64,000 nucleotides of DNA from Gp6-AA40 sp036407095 (GCA_036407095.1 DASWZV010000099.1:60778-124777); one strand, 5' to 3'; counted from the first letter of the stretch, positions 41,069-49,336 are shown. Program-made: numbers and translations. Notes: generated from the letters alone by a model not told the origin.

Positions 41069-42181
41069 TTATCGTATGAACGTAGATTCCGCGTTCTCCT
41101 CGCAGAAGTACTCTTCGATCTCATCGCCAGGCACCCACTGCACCGTCCACCCGCCGGTCCACGGCCGGGTGTACGTGCGCGGGTCGTCGACTGTCACCTC
41201 GTAGCGCAGCGTGTCGAGATCGGGCCTCGAGAACCGCTCGACGAGATGCAGCGCCTCAGTGTGGGGAAGCCCGCCGTTGGTGAACCAGAACCGCTCGTTG
41301 TAACCAATCGAGTCGACCGCGAGCACGTCCTTGTCCCAGCGGCCGACCGAATTGCCGAAGAACGAGAGGACGACTTCAGCCGCCTGACCCTGCGGACGTC
41401 CGTCGGTGTAGATCACCCGCCAGTTGCGATTGCCTCCGCCCATCAGCACCAGGATGCGACCCAGCTCGCGCTGCTCGATGAACTGAAACCCGTTCGGCCT
41501 CATGAATTGTCGGGGACCGCCAGGCGGCATGCAGCGGGCGATCGGGTCATCCTTCAGCCGGGTGCGCTGTCGATGCAGGTACACCGCTTTCGCCCACGGT
41601 TGGAACGGTGCCACGCGGTCGACGTCACTCAGGTTCACGAGCAGGCCGTCGTCGTTCATCCGCACGGATGCCGCGCTCGATTCAACGAGCGCCTTGGCGC
41701 TCGCGGTGCCCCAATAGCCTTTCTGTCCCGCGGGCGGACCGAGTCGAATCTGGCCATCGGGCCATCGCGGCGCAGGCGACTTCCGCGCTGCAGGCGGCCG
41801 TGGGGCGGGCAGCTCGAACAATCGTCTTCCTGACGCCTTGTTGACGACGGTTCGCGCCAGGACCTGGCGTGCGACGTCGCGCGCGGGCGTCGCGTCGACA
41901 GTGACGACATCGCCGATGCGGAGCGTGTTGCGCTTCCATCGGTTTCGTTCGAGCTCGATCGGGTTGCCGAATTCCACCGCCCAGTTCGCGACCACATCGC
42001 CGTCGCGAACGTCGACGAAGAAGAACGCGCGCGGATTGACCCAGTCGATTCGCGTCACGATGCCTTCGACCCGAATCTGCCGCTCGGTGTCGTACACCGC
42101 CGACGCCGCGCGCTGCGCGGCCAATGCCGTCCACCCCGCGAGGAGCGCTGCGGTCACGCCGGCCAGCGCGTTGCGTCTCAC
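41069..42181 (-). CDS. Fusion: DUF6152-like domain plus GRWEGDTLVV-family domain, secreted
   Basis: 370 residues from GTG 42181, five bases after the upstream stop; the frame is open further but reads as shadow of the upstream gene. After a signal peptide (NALAGVTAALLAGWTALA), residues about 30-110 follow DUF6152 (YDTERQIRVEGIVTRIDWVNPRAFFFVDV, RNRWKRNTLRIGDVVTVDA). The mature His-His is absent and NPH is changed to NPR. From about residue 125 the GRWEGDT family begins (QIRLGPPAGQKGYWG, RCMPPGGPRQFMRPNGFQF, NWRVIYTDGRPQ, SVGRWDKDVLAVDSIGYNE, DDPRTYTRPW, EEYFCEEN), with both conserved Cys. The fusion beside separately encoded versions suggests the two domains interact. Confidence 0.86.
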   Translation of the reverse strand: MRRNALAGVTAALLAGWTALAAQRAASAVYDTERQIRVEGIVTRIDWVNPRAFFFVDVRDGDVVANWAVEFGNPIELERNRWKRNTLRIGDVVTVDATPARDVARQVLARTVVNKASGRRLFELPAPRPPAARKSPAPRWPDGQIRLGPPAGQKGYWGTASAKALVESSAASVRMNDDGLLVNLSDVDRVAPFQPWAKAVYLHRQRTRLKDDPIARCMPPGGPRQFMRPNGFQFIEQRELGRILVLMGGGNRNWRVIYTDGRPQGQAAEVVLSFFGNSVGRWDKDVLAVDSIGYNERFWFTNGGLPHTEALHLVERFSRPDLDTLRYEVTVDDPRTYTRPWTGGWTVQWVPGDEIEEYFCEENAESTFIR

Positions 42182-42186
42182 GGCGC

Positions 42187-42585
42187 TCAGTCCCTCGTCA
42201 GCTTGAAGTCGGCTTTGGCGGTGCCCTGCCGCCACGTGCCGATGATGGTCCGGTGGGCCGAAGCGATGTCCTCGATGCGGCCTTCGGCAGAGATGTGAAC
42301 GGGCGTTTCTGCTGAACCCTTGCCGTCCGCTTCGAAGCGGATCGTCCAGGTCGTGACGTCGAGCGAGATGTTCTGAACAGCGACGGCATCGGGGCCTGGA
42401 TTGATCGTGCCGGTCACGGTCTTGCCGTCCCACGCCATCACCATCGTGATGTGCGTTCGTTTCGAAGGCCCTGAACCCCAGTCGCCAGACCATGTGCCCG
42501 TGAGCGGATGCCCTTCCTGCGCGAGGGTTGCCGCGGGCGCGACTCCCAACAGGGAGCAGATCAGAAGAACGATCGAACGTCTCAT
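42187..42585 (-). CDS. Small secreted protein of unknown function
   Basis: 132 residues from ATG 42585, chosen because GGAAG lies nine bases upstream; ATG 42594 would be too close to it. The signal peptide ends at TLAQ. The mature chain begins HPLTGTWSGDWGSGPSKRTHITMVMAWDGKTVTGTINPGPDAV and has lipocalin-like alternating strands, ending GTWRQGTAKADFKLTRD. This GTW...G opening and closing pattern is common in small secreted beta-barrel proteins. It is first in the four-gene minus-strand cluster running to 39876. Function unknown. Confidence 0.82.
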   Translation of the reverse strand: MRRSIVLLICSLLGVAPAATLAQEGHPLTGTWSGDWGSGPSKRTHITMVMAWDGKTVTGTINPGPDAVAVQNISLDVTTWTIRFEADGKGSAETPVHISAEGRIEDIASAHRTIIGTWRQGTAKADFKLTRD

Positions 42586-42848
42586 CGAGGGCATCTTCCG
42601 TTCATGCGTCGTCCGGCGGAAATATAGCCGAATCAGGACCTTAGCAAATGACGGATTTCGCATCACGTGTGTCAACTCTGCTACCCCACGGCCGCCGTCG
42701 TCGGTGCTGCAATTGAGCAGCGGTGTGCAAATCGCGGCCGAACCAGCGAGCGCTAAAGTGGGACACCCCGGGCATGTTCCTTGCCACTCTCACCATTACC
42801 GGATCGTCCGACAACTTACTCGCTGTAAAGGAAAAAGAGGTTCTCACG

Positions 42849-43871
42849 ATGCTGCTCGGCGCGCTGTCGCTGTTCTCACACGACCTGGCGATCGACCTCG
42901 GAACGGCCAACACCTGTGTGTTCGCGCGCGGGGCGGGCATCGTCCTGAATGAGCCATCGATCGTCGCAGTCAACAACGTCAACGACCAGATCGAAGCCGT
43001 CGGCAACGAAGCCAAAGAAATGCTGGGACGCACCCCTGGAAGCATCACGGCCATTCGTCCGATGCGAGACGGCGTGATCGCCGACTTCGAGGCGGCCGAG
43101 AAGATGCTCGATTACTTCATCAAGAAGGCGCACCGGCGCAAGACGTTCGTGCGCCCGCGCGTGGTGATCGGCGTGCCCTCCGAGATCACGCAGGTCGAGC
43201 GTCGGGCGGTGAAAGACAGCGCCTACCGCGCCAAGGCCAGCGAAGTGCACTTGATCGAAGAAGCGATGGCTGCGGCGATCGGCGCGGGTCTGCCGATCAC
43301 CGAAGCGGCCGGCAACATGATCGTCGACATCGGCGGCGGGACGACCGACATCGCAGTGATTTCGCTGGCGGGCATCGTCTACAGCAAGTCGGTGCGAGTG
43401 GCCGGCAACGCCATGGACGATGCGATCGCGCAGTACGTGAAGCGCGAGCACGACCTCCTCATCGGCGAACGGACGGCGGAGCGCATCAAGATCGAGCTCG
43501 GTTCGGCCGCGCCGCTCGTCAAGCGCAAGGAGATGGAAGTCAAGGGCCGCCACGTGCTCGAGGGCAAGCCGTGCACCGTGGTCCTCAACGACAGTCAGGT
43601 TCGCGAGGCGCTCGCCGAACCGGTGCGACTGATGGTCCAGGCCGTGCGCGACGCGCTCGAGCGCATTCCGCCAGAGCTCTCAGCCGACGTCTGCGATCGC
43701 GGGATCGTGCTCAGCGGCGGTGGCGCGCTGCTGCAGAATCTCGACGAGCGTCTGCGGTTCGAGACCGGTCTGCCCGTGCAGGTCGCCGAGGATCCGCTCT
43801 CGGCGGTGGTGCTCGGCGCGGGCAAGATGCTCTCGGATTTCCATCTGCTGCGGAAGATCTCGATCGACTGA
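42849..43871 (+). CDS. mreB: Rod shape-determining protein MreB
   Basis: 340 residues from ATG 42849, which follows AAAGAGG. This bacterial actin polymerises on the inner membrane and directs lateral wall synthesis. Actin-fold motifs: DLAIDLGTANTCVF (phosphate 1), GVPSEITQVERRAVKDSA, IVDIGGGTTDIAVISL (phosphate 2), GNAMDDAI, and VLSGGGALLQNLDERL (adenosine). The short N-terminal segment MLLGALSLFSHD is hydrophobic, fitting membrane contact. The usual partners mreC, mreD, mrdA and rodA are not next to it. A REP-like palindrome immediately follows the stop. Confidence 0.96.
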   Translation: MLLGALSLFSHDLAIDLGTANTCVFARGAGIVLNEPSIVAVNNVNDQIEAVGNEAKEMLGRTPGSITAIRPMRDGVIADFEAAEKMLDYFIKKAHRRKTFVRPRVVIGVPSEITQVERRAVKDSAYRAKASEVHLIEEAMAAAIGAGLPITEAAGNMIVDIGGGTTDIAVISLAGIVYSKSVRVAGNAMDDAIAQYVKREHDLLIGERTAERIKIELGSAAPLVKRKEMEVKGRHVLEGKPCTVVLNDSQVREALAEPVRLMVQAVRDALERIPPELSADVCDRGIVLSGGGALLQNLDERLRFETGLPVQVAEDPLSAVVLGAGKMLSDFHLLRKISID

Positions 43872-43896
43872 GCGCAGGCTCGAGCCTGCGCGCTAC
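43872..43896. repeat. REP-like palindrome downstream of mreB
   Basis: A 20-base perfect palindrome (arms GCGCAGGCTC) then CTAC two bases on, GTAG-headed on the minus strand. It starts at the base after the mreB stop, between convergent genes, and may act as a terminator although no T run follows. Confidence 0.78.
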
Positions 43897-43927
43897 ACGC
43901 TGTCGAGCGCACGCGTCAGCGTGCGCT

Positions 43928-44278
43928 TCAGAGCCACTCCGGCGGCGGCTGGATCGTCGGCTCGGGCGTCTTGCCCGGATCCGGTCGACCGCTTCCAGTC
44001 AGCCGGCTGATCGCGCGCACGGTCATGTCGTGATCGAGCGCGATCTGGCACGCCAGCCGGACGCCGGTCAGCCCTTTCTCTTCGAGTCGCGTCTTCTCGG
44101 CCGTCGTCATCCGCGCTGGCTCACCGAGCAGGAACTCGACACGGCAGGTGGTGCAGCGCGCATTGCCTCCGCACGCGTGCAGGATGTCGACGCCAGCATC
44201 CTGTTCGATCGCGAGCACGAGACGCTTGCCCGACTCGACATCAACGGCGGAGAACCCCTCGACTGACAGTTTCGGCAT
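43928..44278 (-). CDS. 2Fe-2S ferredoxin
   Basis: 116 residues from ATG 44278. Plant-type ferredoxin fold with ligands C36, C42, C45 (ACGGNARCTTC) and C77 (RLACQ). The CGGNARCTTCRVEFL pattern is that of adaptive-response/FdxB-like bacterial ferredoxins. The last 25 residues are a Pro-rich tail (GKTPEPTIQPPPEWL). Its redox partner is not identifiable from neighbours. It diverges from the gene at 44307 with only 28 bases between the starts, so both promoters must overlap or lie within coding DNA. Confidence 0.93.
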   Translation of the reverse strand: MPKLSVEGFSAVDVESGKRLVLAIEQDAGVDILHACGGNARCTTCRVEFLLGEPARMTTAEKTRLEEKGLTGVRLACQIALDHDMTVRAISRLTGSGRPDPGKTPEPTIQPPPEWL

Positions 44279-44306
44279 GCTCGCTATGTTAACGTAGGTC
44301 GAGATC

Positions 44307-44825
44307 ATGGCCGACGTCCCCGATATCCCCCGTCCGTCGCAGTTGTGGAAGTCGCTTTCAAGCGAGCGCAAGCTGCAGGCGGCCGATGCCTTCTGGCAGG
44401 ACGAGAATGCCGCCGCGGAGCAGGCCGAAGCCATCGCCGCGATCGCGCAGCGCATCAAGTTCCGTCTCAAGAGCGTGCAGGCGCTTCCGCGAGACAAGAA
44501 ATCGCGGTATCTCACCTCGCTCGCAGGGGTGTCGGAGATCGTTGCCGCACGTCTGCTGGTGGCCTTTCACTTGCACCATCAACGTCCGATGATGGCGAGC
44601 TTCCTCGATGCGCTCGGCATTGCTCACGAGGACGGGCTCATCGCGGAGGGTGATCTCGAGGCGCCGTCGCCCGAACGGCTCGCCGAGGCGGCCCGGACGC
44701 TGGGCAGCTCGTATGCGCCTGAAGATGTGTCGCTCTATCTCGCCACGCTGATCTGGCAGGACCCCGAGACCTGGGGCCCGCTCGCCAAGGTTCCGGAAAT
44801 CGGCACGCTCGCCCCGCGCGCGTAG
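44307..44825 (+). CDS. Conserved helical protein of unknown function
   Basis: 172 residues with no signal peptide. It is mostly helical: LWKSLSSERKLQAADAFWQDENAAAEQAEAIAAIAQRIKFRLKSVQALPRDKKSRYLTSL in the first half, then VSEIVAARLLVAFHLHHQRPMMASFLDALGI, and a C-terminal YAPEDVSLYLATLIWQDPETWGPL segment. The repeated RxLxxxFHL pattern suggests a helical bundle. I know of no characterised relative. It is 13 bases upstream of terC, so probably cotranscribed with it. Confidence 0.8.
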   Translation: MADVPDIPRPSQLWKSLSSERKLQAADAFWQDENAAAEQAEAIAAIAQRIKFRLKSVQALPRDKKSRYLTSLAGVSEIVAARLLVAFHLHHQRPMMASFLDALGIAHEDGLIAEGDLEAPSPERLAEAARTLGSSYAPEDVSLYLATLIWQDPETWGPLAKVPEIGTLAPRA

Positions 44826-44838
44826 GAACGCTCACTGC

Positions 44839-45600
44839 ATGTCCGGGTGGCTGGCAAGCGCATTCGGCTGGACGGCCAGCGCCGAGGGGTGGATCGCGCT
44901 CGCCACGCTCACCATCCTCGAGATCGTGCTGGGCATCGACAACATCGTCTTCATTTCGATCCTCTCGGGGAAGCTGCCGCAGGCCGATCGACCGCGCGCC
45001 CGGAAGATCGGGTTGTCGCTGGCGATGTTCATCCGGATTGGGCTGCTCTGGTCGATCACGTGGGTCATCCGCTTGACGGCACCGCTGTTCACCATCTGGG
45101 GACACGAGATCTCGGGGCGCGATCTCATCATGCTCGTCGGCGGGCTCTTCCTCATCGCGAAGAGCACGCATGAAATTCACGAGAAGCTCGAAGGGGACGA
45201 GGGCGAGACGAGCGCGCGCGTGGCGGCGTCGTTTGCGGGCGTGATCGTCCAGATACTGCTGCTCGACATCATCTTCTCGCTCGACTCGGTGATCACGGCG
45301 GTCGGCATGGCCGAGGACCTCGCGGTGATGGTGCTCGCGGTCGTCCTCGCCGTCGGCGTCATGCTGGTGTCGGCGGGCACGATCAGCGAGTTCGTCGAAC
45401 GGCATCCAACGGTCAAGATGCTGGCGCTCAGCTTCCTGCTGCTGATCGGCCTGTCGCTCATCGCGGAAGGGTTCGAGCAGCACATCCCGAAGGGGTATAT
45501 CTACTTCGCGATGGGCTTCTCGATCTTCGTCGAGATGATCAACCTGCGGGTGCGGGCGAAATCAAAGCCCATTCATTTGCGTCAGCCGTATACGGACTGA
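44839..45600 (+). CDS. TerC family integral membrane protein
   Basis: 253 residues with seven or more membrane segments. TerC hallmarks: LEIVLGIDNIVFISILSGKLP in the first helices, a RDLIMLVGGLFLIAKSTHEIHEKLEG loop, ILLLDIIFSLDSVITAVGM and VKMLALSFLLLIGLSLIAEGFEQHIPKGYIYFAMGFSIFVEMINL. The paired acidic residues in IDN and LDS lie within membrane helices and are conserved. Members are linked to tellurite resistance and to manganese export that protects exported metalloenzymes. Many exported metalloproteases are encoded nearby, which would fit, but the link is inference. The stop is followed within six bases by a 24-bp repeat unit. Confidence 0.93.
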   Translation: MSGWLASAFGWTASAEGWIALATLTILEIVLGIDNIVFISILSGKLPQADRPRARKIGLSLAMFIRIGLLWSITWVIRLTAPLFTIWGHEISGRDLIMLVGGLFLIAKSTHEIHEKLEGDEGETSARVAASFAGVIVQILLLDIIFSLDSVITAVGMAEDLAVMVLAVVLAVGVMLVSAGTISEFVERHPTVKMLALSFLLLIGLSLIAEGFEQHIPKGYIYFAMGFSIFVEMINLRVRAKSKPIHLRQPYTD

Positions 45601-45605
45601 CGAAT

Positions 45606-45640
45606 GTCGGTGCGATCCCCCTACGATAGTTGGTGCGGTC
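45606..45640 (+). repeat. Two forward units of the 24-bp repeat
   Basis: GTCGGTGCGATC at 45606-45617 and a degenerate GTTGGTGCGGTC at 45629-45640. They lie between terC and the 3' end of the hydrolase gene, pointing toward the inverted units at 46267-46422. Confidence 0.82.
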
Positions 45641-45663
45641 TCTCGCTCGGAGGGCGCGAGTGG

Positions 45664-46413
45664 TTAGATCTTCGCCATCCAACTGACGACGACGTCTGTC
45701 ACTTCGGCAATCGTGTCGTCGCGTTTCTGTCCACGCACGGTCAATGAGTGATCGCCTTTTGCGACCACGTGAAGCGTGACCGGAGCTTTCATCGTCTTCA
45801 GGACCGGACGGAGTTCCTCGGGCGTTCCGAAGGTGTCGCGCTCGCCCTGGACGATCAGTGTGGGTACCGTGATCGACGGCAGATGCACTACGCGAGGTTG
45901 ATCGGGCTTTCCAGGCGGATGAAGTGGATAGCCGAAGACAACCAGCCCCTTGAGGCCATCCAGCTGCTGTGCCCCGAGGTGTGTGGCCATCCGACCACCC
46001 ATTGATTTACCACCGATGAAGAGGGGCAGGCCTCGAGCCCATTCGCCCGCGGCGGCGATCGCCTCGCCAAACGCCGCCTCGAGCACCGGCGCACGATCGG
46101 GCACCTTGCGGTGCTCCCTCATGTACGGGAAGTCGAAGGTCACCGTCGACACGCCCTTCGCACTGAGCGCACGGGCCATGCTGACCATGAACGGGTGCTG
46201 TTGTCCCGCCCCCGCGCCGTGCCCGAGCACCAGCAATGCGGAGGCCGCCGCGCCAGCCTCATACCCGATCGCACCGACCTGCGTCAGCCCCATCGCACCG
46301 ACTATCGTAAGCGGGATCGCACCGACTGGCGTCAGCTGGATCGCACCGACAACCGTCAGGTTGATCGCACCGACATGCGTGAATGGGATCGCACCGACAA
46401 TCGTCAGGTGCAT
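45664..46413 (-). CDS. Alpha/beta hydrolase with repeat-encoded N-terminus
   Basis: 249 residues from ATG 46413, 13 bases after the DUF1499 stop. The hydrolase core starts near ASALLVLGHGAGAGQQHPFM (oxyanion region) and continues with VTFDFPYMREHRK, FIGGKSMGGRMATHLG (nucleophile Ser in GKSMGG), VFGYPLHPPGKPDQPR, LIVQGERDTFG (acid) and VVAKGDHSL (His). These are the marks of the KANL3/Tex30-like family. The first 52 residues are octapeptide repeats of VGAI-x-LT-x type, written by seven inverted units of the 24-bp repeat (46267-46422). The nearest in-frame Met to the core is at 46293, so the repeats may be untranslated in practice. Confidence 0.88.
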   Translation of the reverse strand: MHLTIVGAIPFTHVGAINLTVVGAIQLTPVGAIPLTIVGAMGLTQVGAIGYEAGAAASALLVLGHGAGAGQQHPFMVSMARALSAKGVSTVTFDFPYMREHRKVPDRAPVLEAAFGEAIAAAGEWARGLPLFIGGKSMGGRMATHLGAQQLDGLKGLVVFGYPLHPPGKPDQPRVVHLPSITVPTLIVQGERDTFGTPEELRPVLKTMKAPVTLHVVAKGDHSLTVRGQKRDDTIAEVTDVVVSWMAKI

Positions 46414-46422
46414 CGCACCGAC
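46267..46422 (-). repeat. Seven inverted units of the 24-bp repeat inside the hydrolase gene
   Basis: GATCGCACCGAC cores (first base C in units 2 and 7) start at 46267, 46291, 46315, 46339, 46363, 46387 and 46411, each exactly 24 bases apart. On the minus strand each reads GTCGGTGCGATC and encodes VGAI or VGAM. The 12-base intervals vary but often contain CGTCAG. Confidence 0.93.
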
Positions 46423-46426
46423 AGAG

Positions 46427-47137
46427 TTATTTCGGAACCTCTCTGAGGAACTTGCGGATTCGGTCCGCGTTTCGTCCGGCGTCGCCGGTTCCGGTGCGTG
46501 AGACCGACCGAACATCGATCCGTGTGCCGGTCCCCCAGGGGGTGAGACGCACCGCGATGTCGTCGACGAACCCGAACCAGCGCGTGGTATCGGTCGCTTC
46601 GATGTGCCCGGAGGACTTGTCGGCCGTCACGATGTCCCATCCCTGAGCCTGCGCGGCCGCCAGGACGCGATCGAAAGTCTGATCGGGTCGCCCTTGCGTG
46701 GTGATTGGCGCGAGGTCCGGATAGCCTTGTCGCTGAAGGTCGGCGAGCTGCGGCGAGCGATCGAGACGGTTCGGCGCGTCGGCGCGAAGCGCGAGAACGG
46801 CGCTGAATGCCGGTGGGTTCTCGAGGTCGGTGGTGACGTCGTGGATGGGCGGTGAGTTGGCGGCGCGGTATTGCCAGATGAATCCGATCGCGGAGGTGGC
46901 GATCGCGGTCGCGAGCGCAAGCCCGGCGACGGTCAGCCGTCCCCACAGCCGCGTGCGATAGGCGAGGATTCCAGTGGCGATCGAAGCGGCGGCGGTGGCC
47001 ACCCCGAAGTAGGCGGCCAATCGCATCACGGCATAGGCTGAGGACAGCGACATGCCGAGGCGATGCGCGGGGCCGGCGATCGCGAGAATCGCCAGACCGA
47101 GCGCAGCCACACCGAGCGCGATCAGCGGGAACAACAT
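46427..47137 (-). CDS. DUF1499 membrane-anchored protein
   Basis: 236 residues from ATG 47137. Three hydrophobic segments occupy the first 100 residues (LFPLIALGVAALGLAILAIA; VMRLAAYFGVATAAASIATGILA; LTVAGLALATAIATSAIGFIW). They are followed by the DUF1499 domain: IHDVTTDLENPPAFSAVLALR, YPDLAPI, GWDIVTADKSSGHIEATDTTRWFGFVDDIAVRL and RIDVRSVSRTGTGDAGRNADRIRKFL. The function of DUF1499 is unknown. It diverges from rsgA with 58 bases between the starts. Confidence 0.9.
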   Translation of the reverse strand: MLFPLIALGVAALGLAILAIAGPAHRLGMSLSSAYAVMRLAAYFGVATAAASIATGILAYRTRLWGRLTVAGLALATAIATSAIGFIWQYRAANSPPIHDVTTDLENPPAFSAVLALRADAPNRLDRSPQLADLQRQGYPDLAPITTQGRPDQTFDRVLAAAQAQGWDIVTADKSSGHIEATDTTRWFGFVDDIAVRLTPWGTGTRIDVRSVSRTGTGDAGRNADRIRKFLREVPK

Positions 47138-47195
47138 GACGCCGCGTGATTGTACCTGCGGTGGCGAGCGGCTCACCGTAGACTACGAGAAGCAG

Positions 47196-48275
47196 ATGAC
47201 GGCACTCGAGGGACTGGGCTGGAACGAGGACACGGCGCAGTCGTACGCACCATGGGTCGACAAGCCCGACCATAGTCCTGGTCGCGTGCTCATCGAGTTC
47301 AATTACATCTACCGGGTCTTCGTGGACGGTGCCGAGATCGATGCCGTCCTGGCTGGGCGGGTGAAGCACAAGGCGTCGAGCCGGGGTGAGCTGCCCGCGG
47401 TAGGCGACTGGGTGGTCGTTCGAAAAGCCCCCGACGAAGAGCGGGGTGCGATTGTGGCTGTGCTGCCGCGGCGCAGCCGCTTCTCGAGACGGATGGCGGG
47501 GCAGGTCACCGACGAGCAGGTCGTCGCGGCGAACGTCGACGTCGTGTTCGTGGTCATGTCACTCGATGCCGACTTCAGCGTGCGGCGCATGGAGCGCTAC
47601 CTGCTCATGGCCCGCGAGAGCGGCGCCGATCCAGTGGTGCTCCTGACCAAGCCCGACCTCTGTGACGACGTGCCCGCGCACGTCGCGGAGGTCAGTGCCT
47701 CCGCCGGCGATGTCCCTGTGCACGTGCTCAATCCGAAGTTGAACGCCGGACTCGATCAGGTCTCGCGGTATCTTCCTCCGGGGCGCACCGGCGCACTGTT
47801 GGGATCATCGGGCGTCGGCAAGAGCACGATCATCAACGATCTCGCCGGCAGCGACGTGCAGCGAACGCAGGATGTACGCGCATCGGACTCGAAGGGCCGG
47901 CACACGACCAGGAACCGCGAGCTCGTTCGGCTGCCGGGCGGCGGCCTGCTCATCGACACGCCGGGGATGCGCGAACTGCAACTCTGGGAAGCGGAGCAGG
48001 CGGTCGGCGAAACATTCGAGGAGATCGAAGCGCTCGCGGCGTCATGTCACTTCACCGATTGCCGCCACCGAGACGAGCCGCGCTGTGCGGTGAAGGCTGC
48101 GGTGGACGAAGGACGGCTGGCGGGCGCACGGCTGGCGAGCTACCTGAAACTGCAGGACGAACTGTCGCATCTCGCGCGTCAACAGGACGAACGCGCGCAG
48201 ATCGAACACAAACGCCGCGGTCGCATTGGCGCGAAGGCCATGCGATCGCATCTCAAAACGAAAAGGGGGTCTTAA
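47196..48275 (+). CDS. rsgA: Small-subunit ribosome biogenesis GTPase RsgA
   Basis: 359 residues from ATG 47196. RsgA is a circularly permuted GTPase that helps mature the 30S subunit. The order is right: OB-fold (GRVKHKASSRGELPAVGDWVVV), then G4 LTKPDL, then G1 GSSGVGKST, SDSKGRHTT (G2-like) and DTPGMREL (G3). The C-terminal zinc site is CHFTDCRHRDEPRCAV. Only the frame upstream of 47196 lacks family similarity, hence the chosen start. Its TAA overlaps, on the opposite strand, the TAA of the ExeA-like gene (TTAA at 48272-48275), so the two genes converge with no spacer. Confidence 0.95.
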   Translation: MTALEGLGWNEDTAQSYAPWVDKPDHSPGRVLIEFNYIYRVFVDGAEIDAVLAGRVKHKASSRGELPAVGDWVVVRKAPDEERGAIVAVLPRRSRFSRRMAGQVTDEQVVAANVDVVFVVMSLDADFSVRRMERYLLMARESGADPVVLLTKPDLCDDVPAHVAEVSASAGDVPVHVLNPKLNAGLDQVSRYLPPGRTGALLGSSGVGKSTIINDLAGSDVQRTQDVRASDSKGRHTTRNRELVRLPGGGLLIDTPGMRELQLWEAEQAVGETFEEIEALAASCHFTDCRHRDEPRCAVKAAVDEGRLAGARLASYLKLQDELSHLARQQDERAQIEHKRRGRIGAKAMRSHLKTKRGS

Positions 48276-49336
48276 CGAGCCGGCGACCCGGGCTGTGGCG
48301 GCTGTGGCGGTGCGGACGGATGTGATGCCGGCCCCGACGCGGGAGGCGGGTCGGTGGCGGTAAACGGCGCGTACATCGCCAGCGCCCCGAGCATCAGCAG
48401 CACTGCGGCTCCCGCAGCCAGCCACCGGAGAGACGGCACCCGCCCTCGCGATCGTGAGGCCGGCGGAAGGTAACCGAGTACGCGCGCAGCTTCGGCGATG
48501 ATGTCGGCCGTGATGACGCGAAGACCGAATCGCGCGCCGAACATCAGCGCGCGGTCGCACACCAGGTTGATCACGCGCGGCACGCCTGCGCTGGCTGAAT
48601 GAAGCAGATCCAGCGCCGAGGGATCGAACGCGACCGAGGAGGACCCGTGCGAGATCGAGAGTCGATGCCTGATGTAGCCCTCGACGTCCGCACGTGAGAG
48701 CGGCGCGAGCTCCGCGCGCAGCGAGACGCGCTGCGCGAGGCGGCGGTTTTGAGGGGCTTCGATCGCGGTCAGCAGATTCGACTGTCCGACGAGCACAACC
48801 TGCAGCAGCTTCGAATGGTTGGTTTCGAGGTTCGACAGCACGCGAAGCTCCTCGAGGACCTGGGGAGACAGGTGCTGCGCTTGGTCGATGATCAGCACGC
48901 CCTTGCCGCCGATCGGCGTCAGCGAGGCCAGAAACTCGTGGAGCGCCGTCAGGAGCTCGTTCGTGCTCGCTGCGGCCAGGCGCCCCTTCCGGGCGGCAGC
49001 ACGCGACACGACGCCGAAGTCGATCAGCGCTTCGCGCAGGAGTTCGTCGGCCGAGAGAAACGGGTTGAGCACGAGCGAGGTGAACGACGTCTTGTCCAGC
49101 CGCTCGAGCACCGCGCGACAGAGCGTCGTCTTGCCGGTGCCGATGTCACCGGTGAGCACGACGAGGCCCTCTTTTCTCCCGATCGCCTGGAGCAATCGTC
49201 GCAGCGCCTCGTCGTGAGAGGCACTGAGATACAGGAAGCGAGGGTCGGGTGCCAGCGTGAACGGCGATTGCACGAAGCCGTAGAACTCTTCGTACTGAAT
49301 GCCGTCGCGCGGGTCCGTTGAAACGATTGCGCTCAA
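48272..49336 (-). CDS. ExeA/MshM-like AAA ATPase with C-terminal membrane anchor
   Basis: 354 residues from TTG 49336 (GAGAAAG lies upstream). The opening EEFYGFVQSPFTLAPDPRFLYLS is the standard ExeA-family start. Walker A is GDIGTGKTTL (near residue 65), Walker B is GVLIIDQAQHL, with a VVLVGQSNL sensor and a RLAQRVSLRAELAPLSRADVEGYIRHRL arginine-finger region. A single membrane helix (LAAGAAVLLMLGALAMYAPF) lies near residue 310, then a Pro/Ser-rich tail. These ATPases assist secretin insertion or pilus/exopolysaccharide systems by binding peptidoglycan or driving assembly. No partner gene is next to it here. Confidence 0.92.
   Translation of the reverse strand: MSAIVSTDPRDGIQYEEFYGFVQSPFTLAPDPRFLYLSASHDEALRRLLQAIGRKEGLVVLTGDIGTGKTTLCRAVLERLDKTSFTSLVLNPFLSADELLREALIDFGVVSRAAARKGRLAAASTNELLTALHEFLASLTPIGGKGVLIIDQAQHLSPQVLEELRVLSNLETNHSKLLQVVLVGQSNLLTAIEAPQNRRLAQRVSLRAELAPLSRADVEGYIRHRLSISHGSSSVAFDPSALDLLHSASAGVPRVINLVCDRALMFGARFGLRVITADIIAEAARVLGYLPPASRSRGRVPSLRWLAAGAAVLLMLGALAMYAPFTATDPPPASGPASHPSAPPQPPQPGSPAR

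Noticed and set aside
46414..46515. Earlier start at 46515 for the alpha/beta hydrolase
   Set aside because: It would overlap the upstream DUF1499 gene by 89 bases and adds only Ser/Glu-rich residues.
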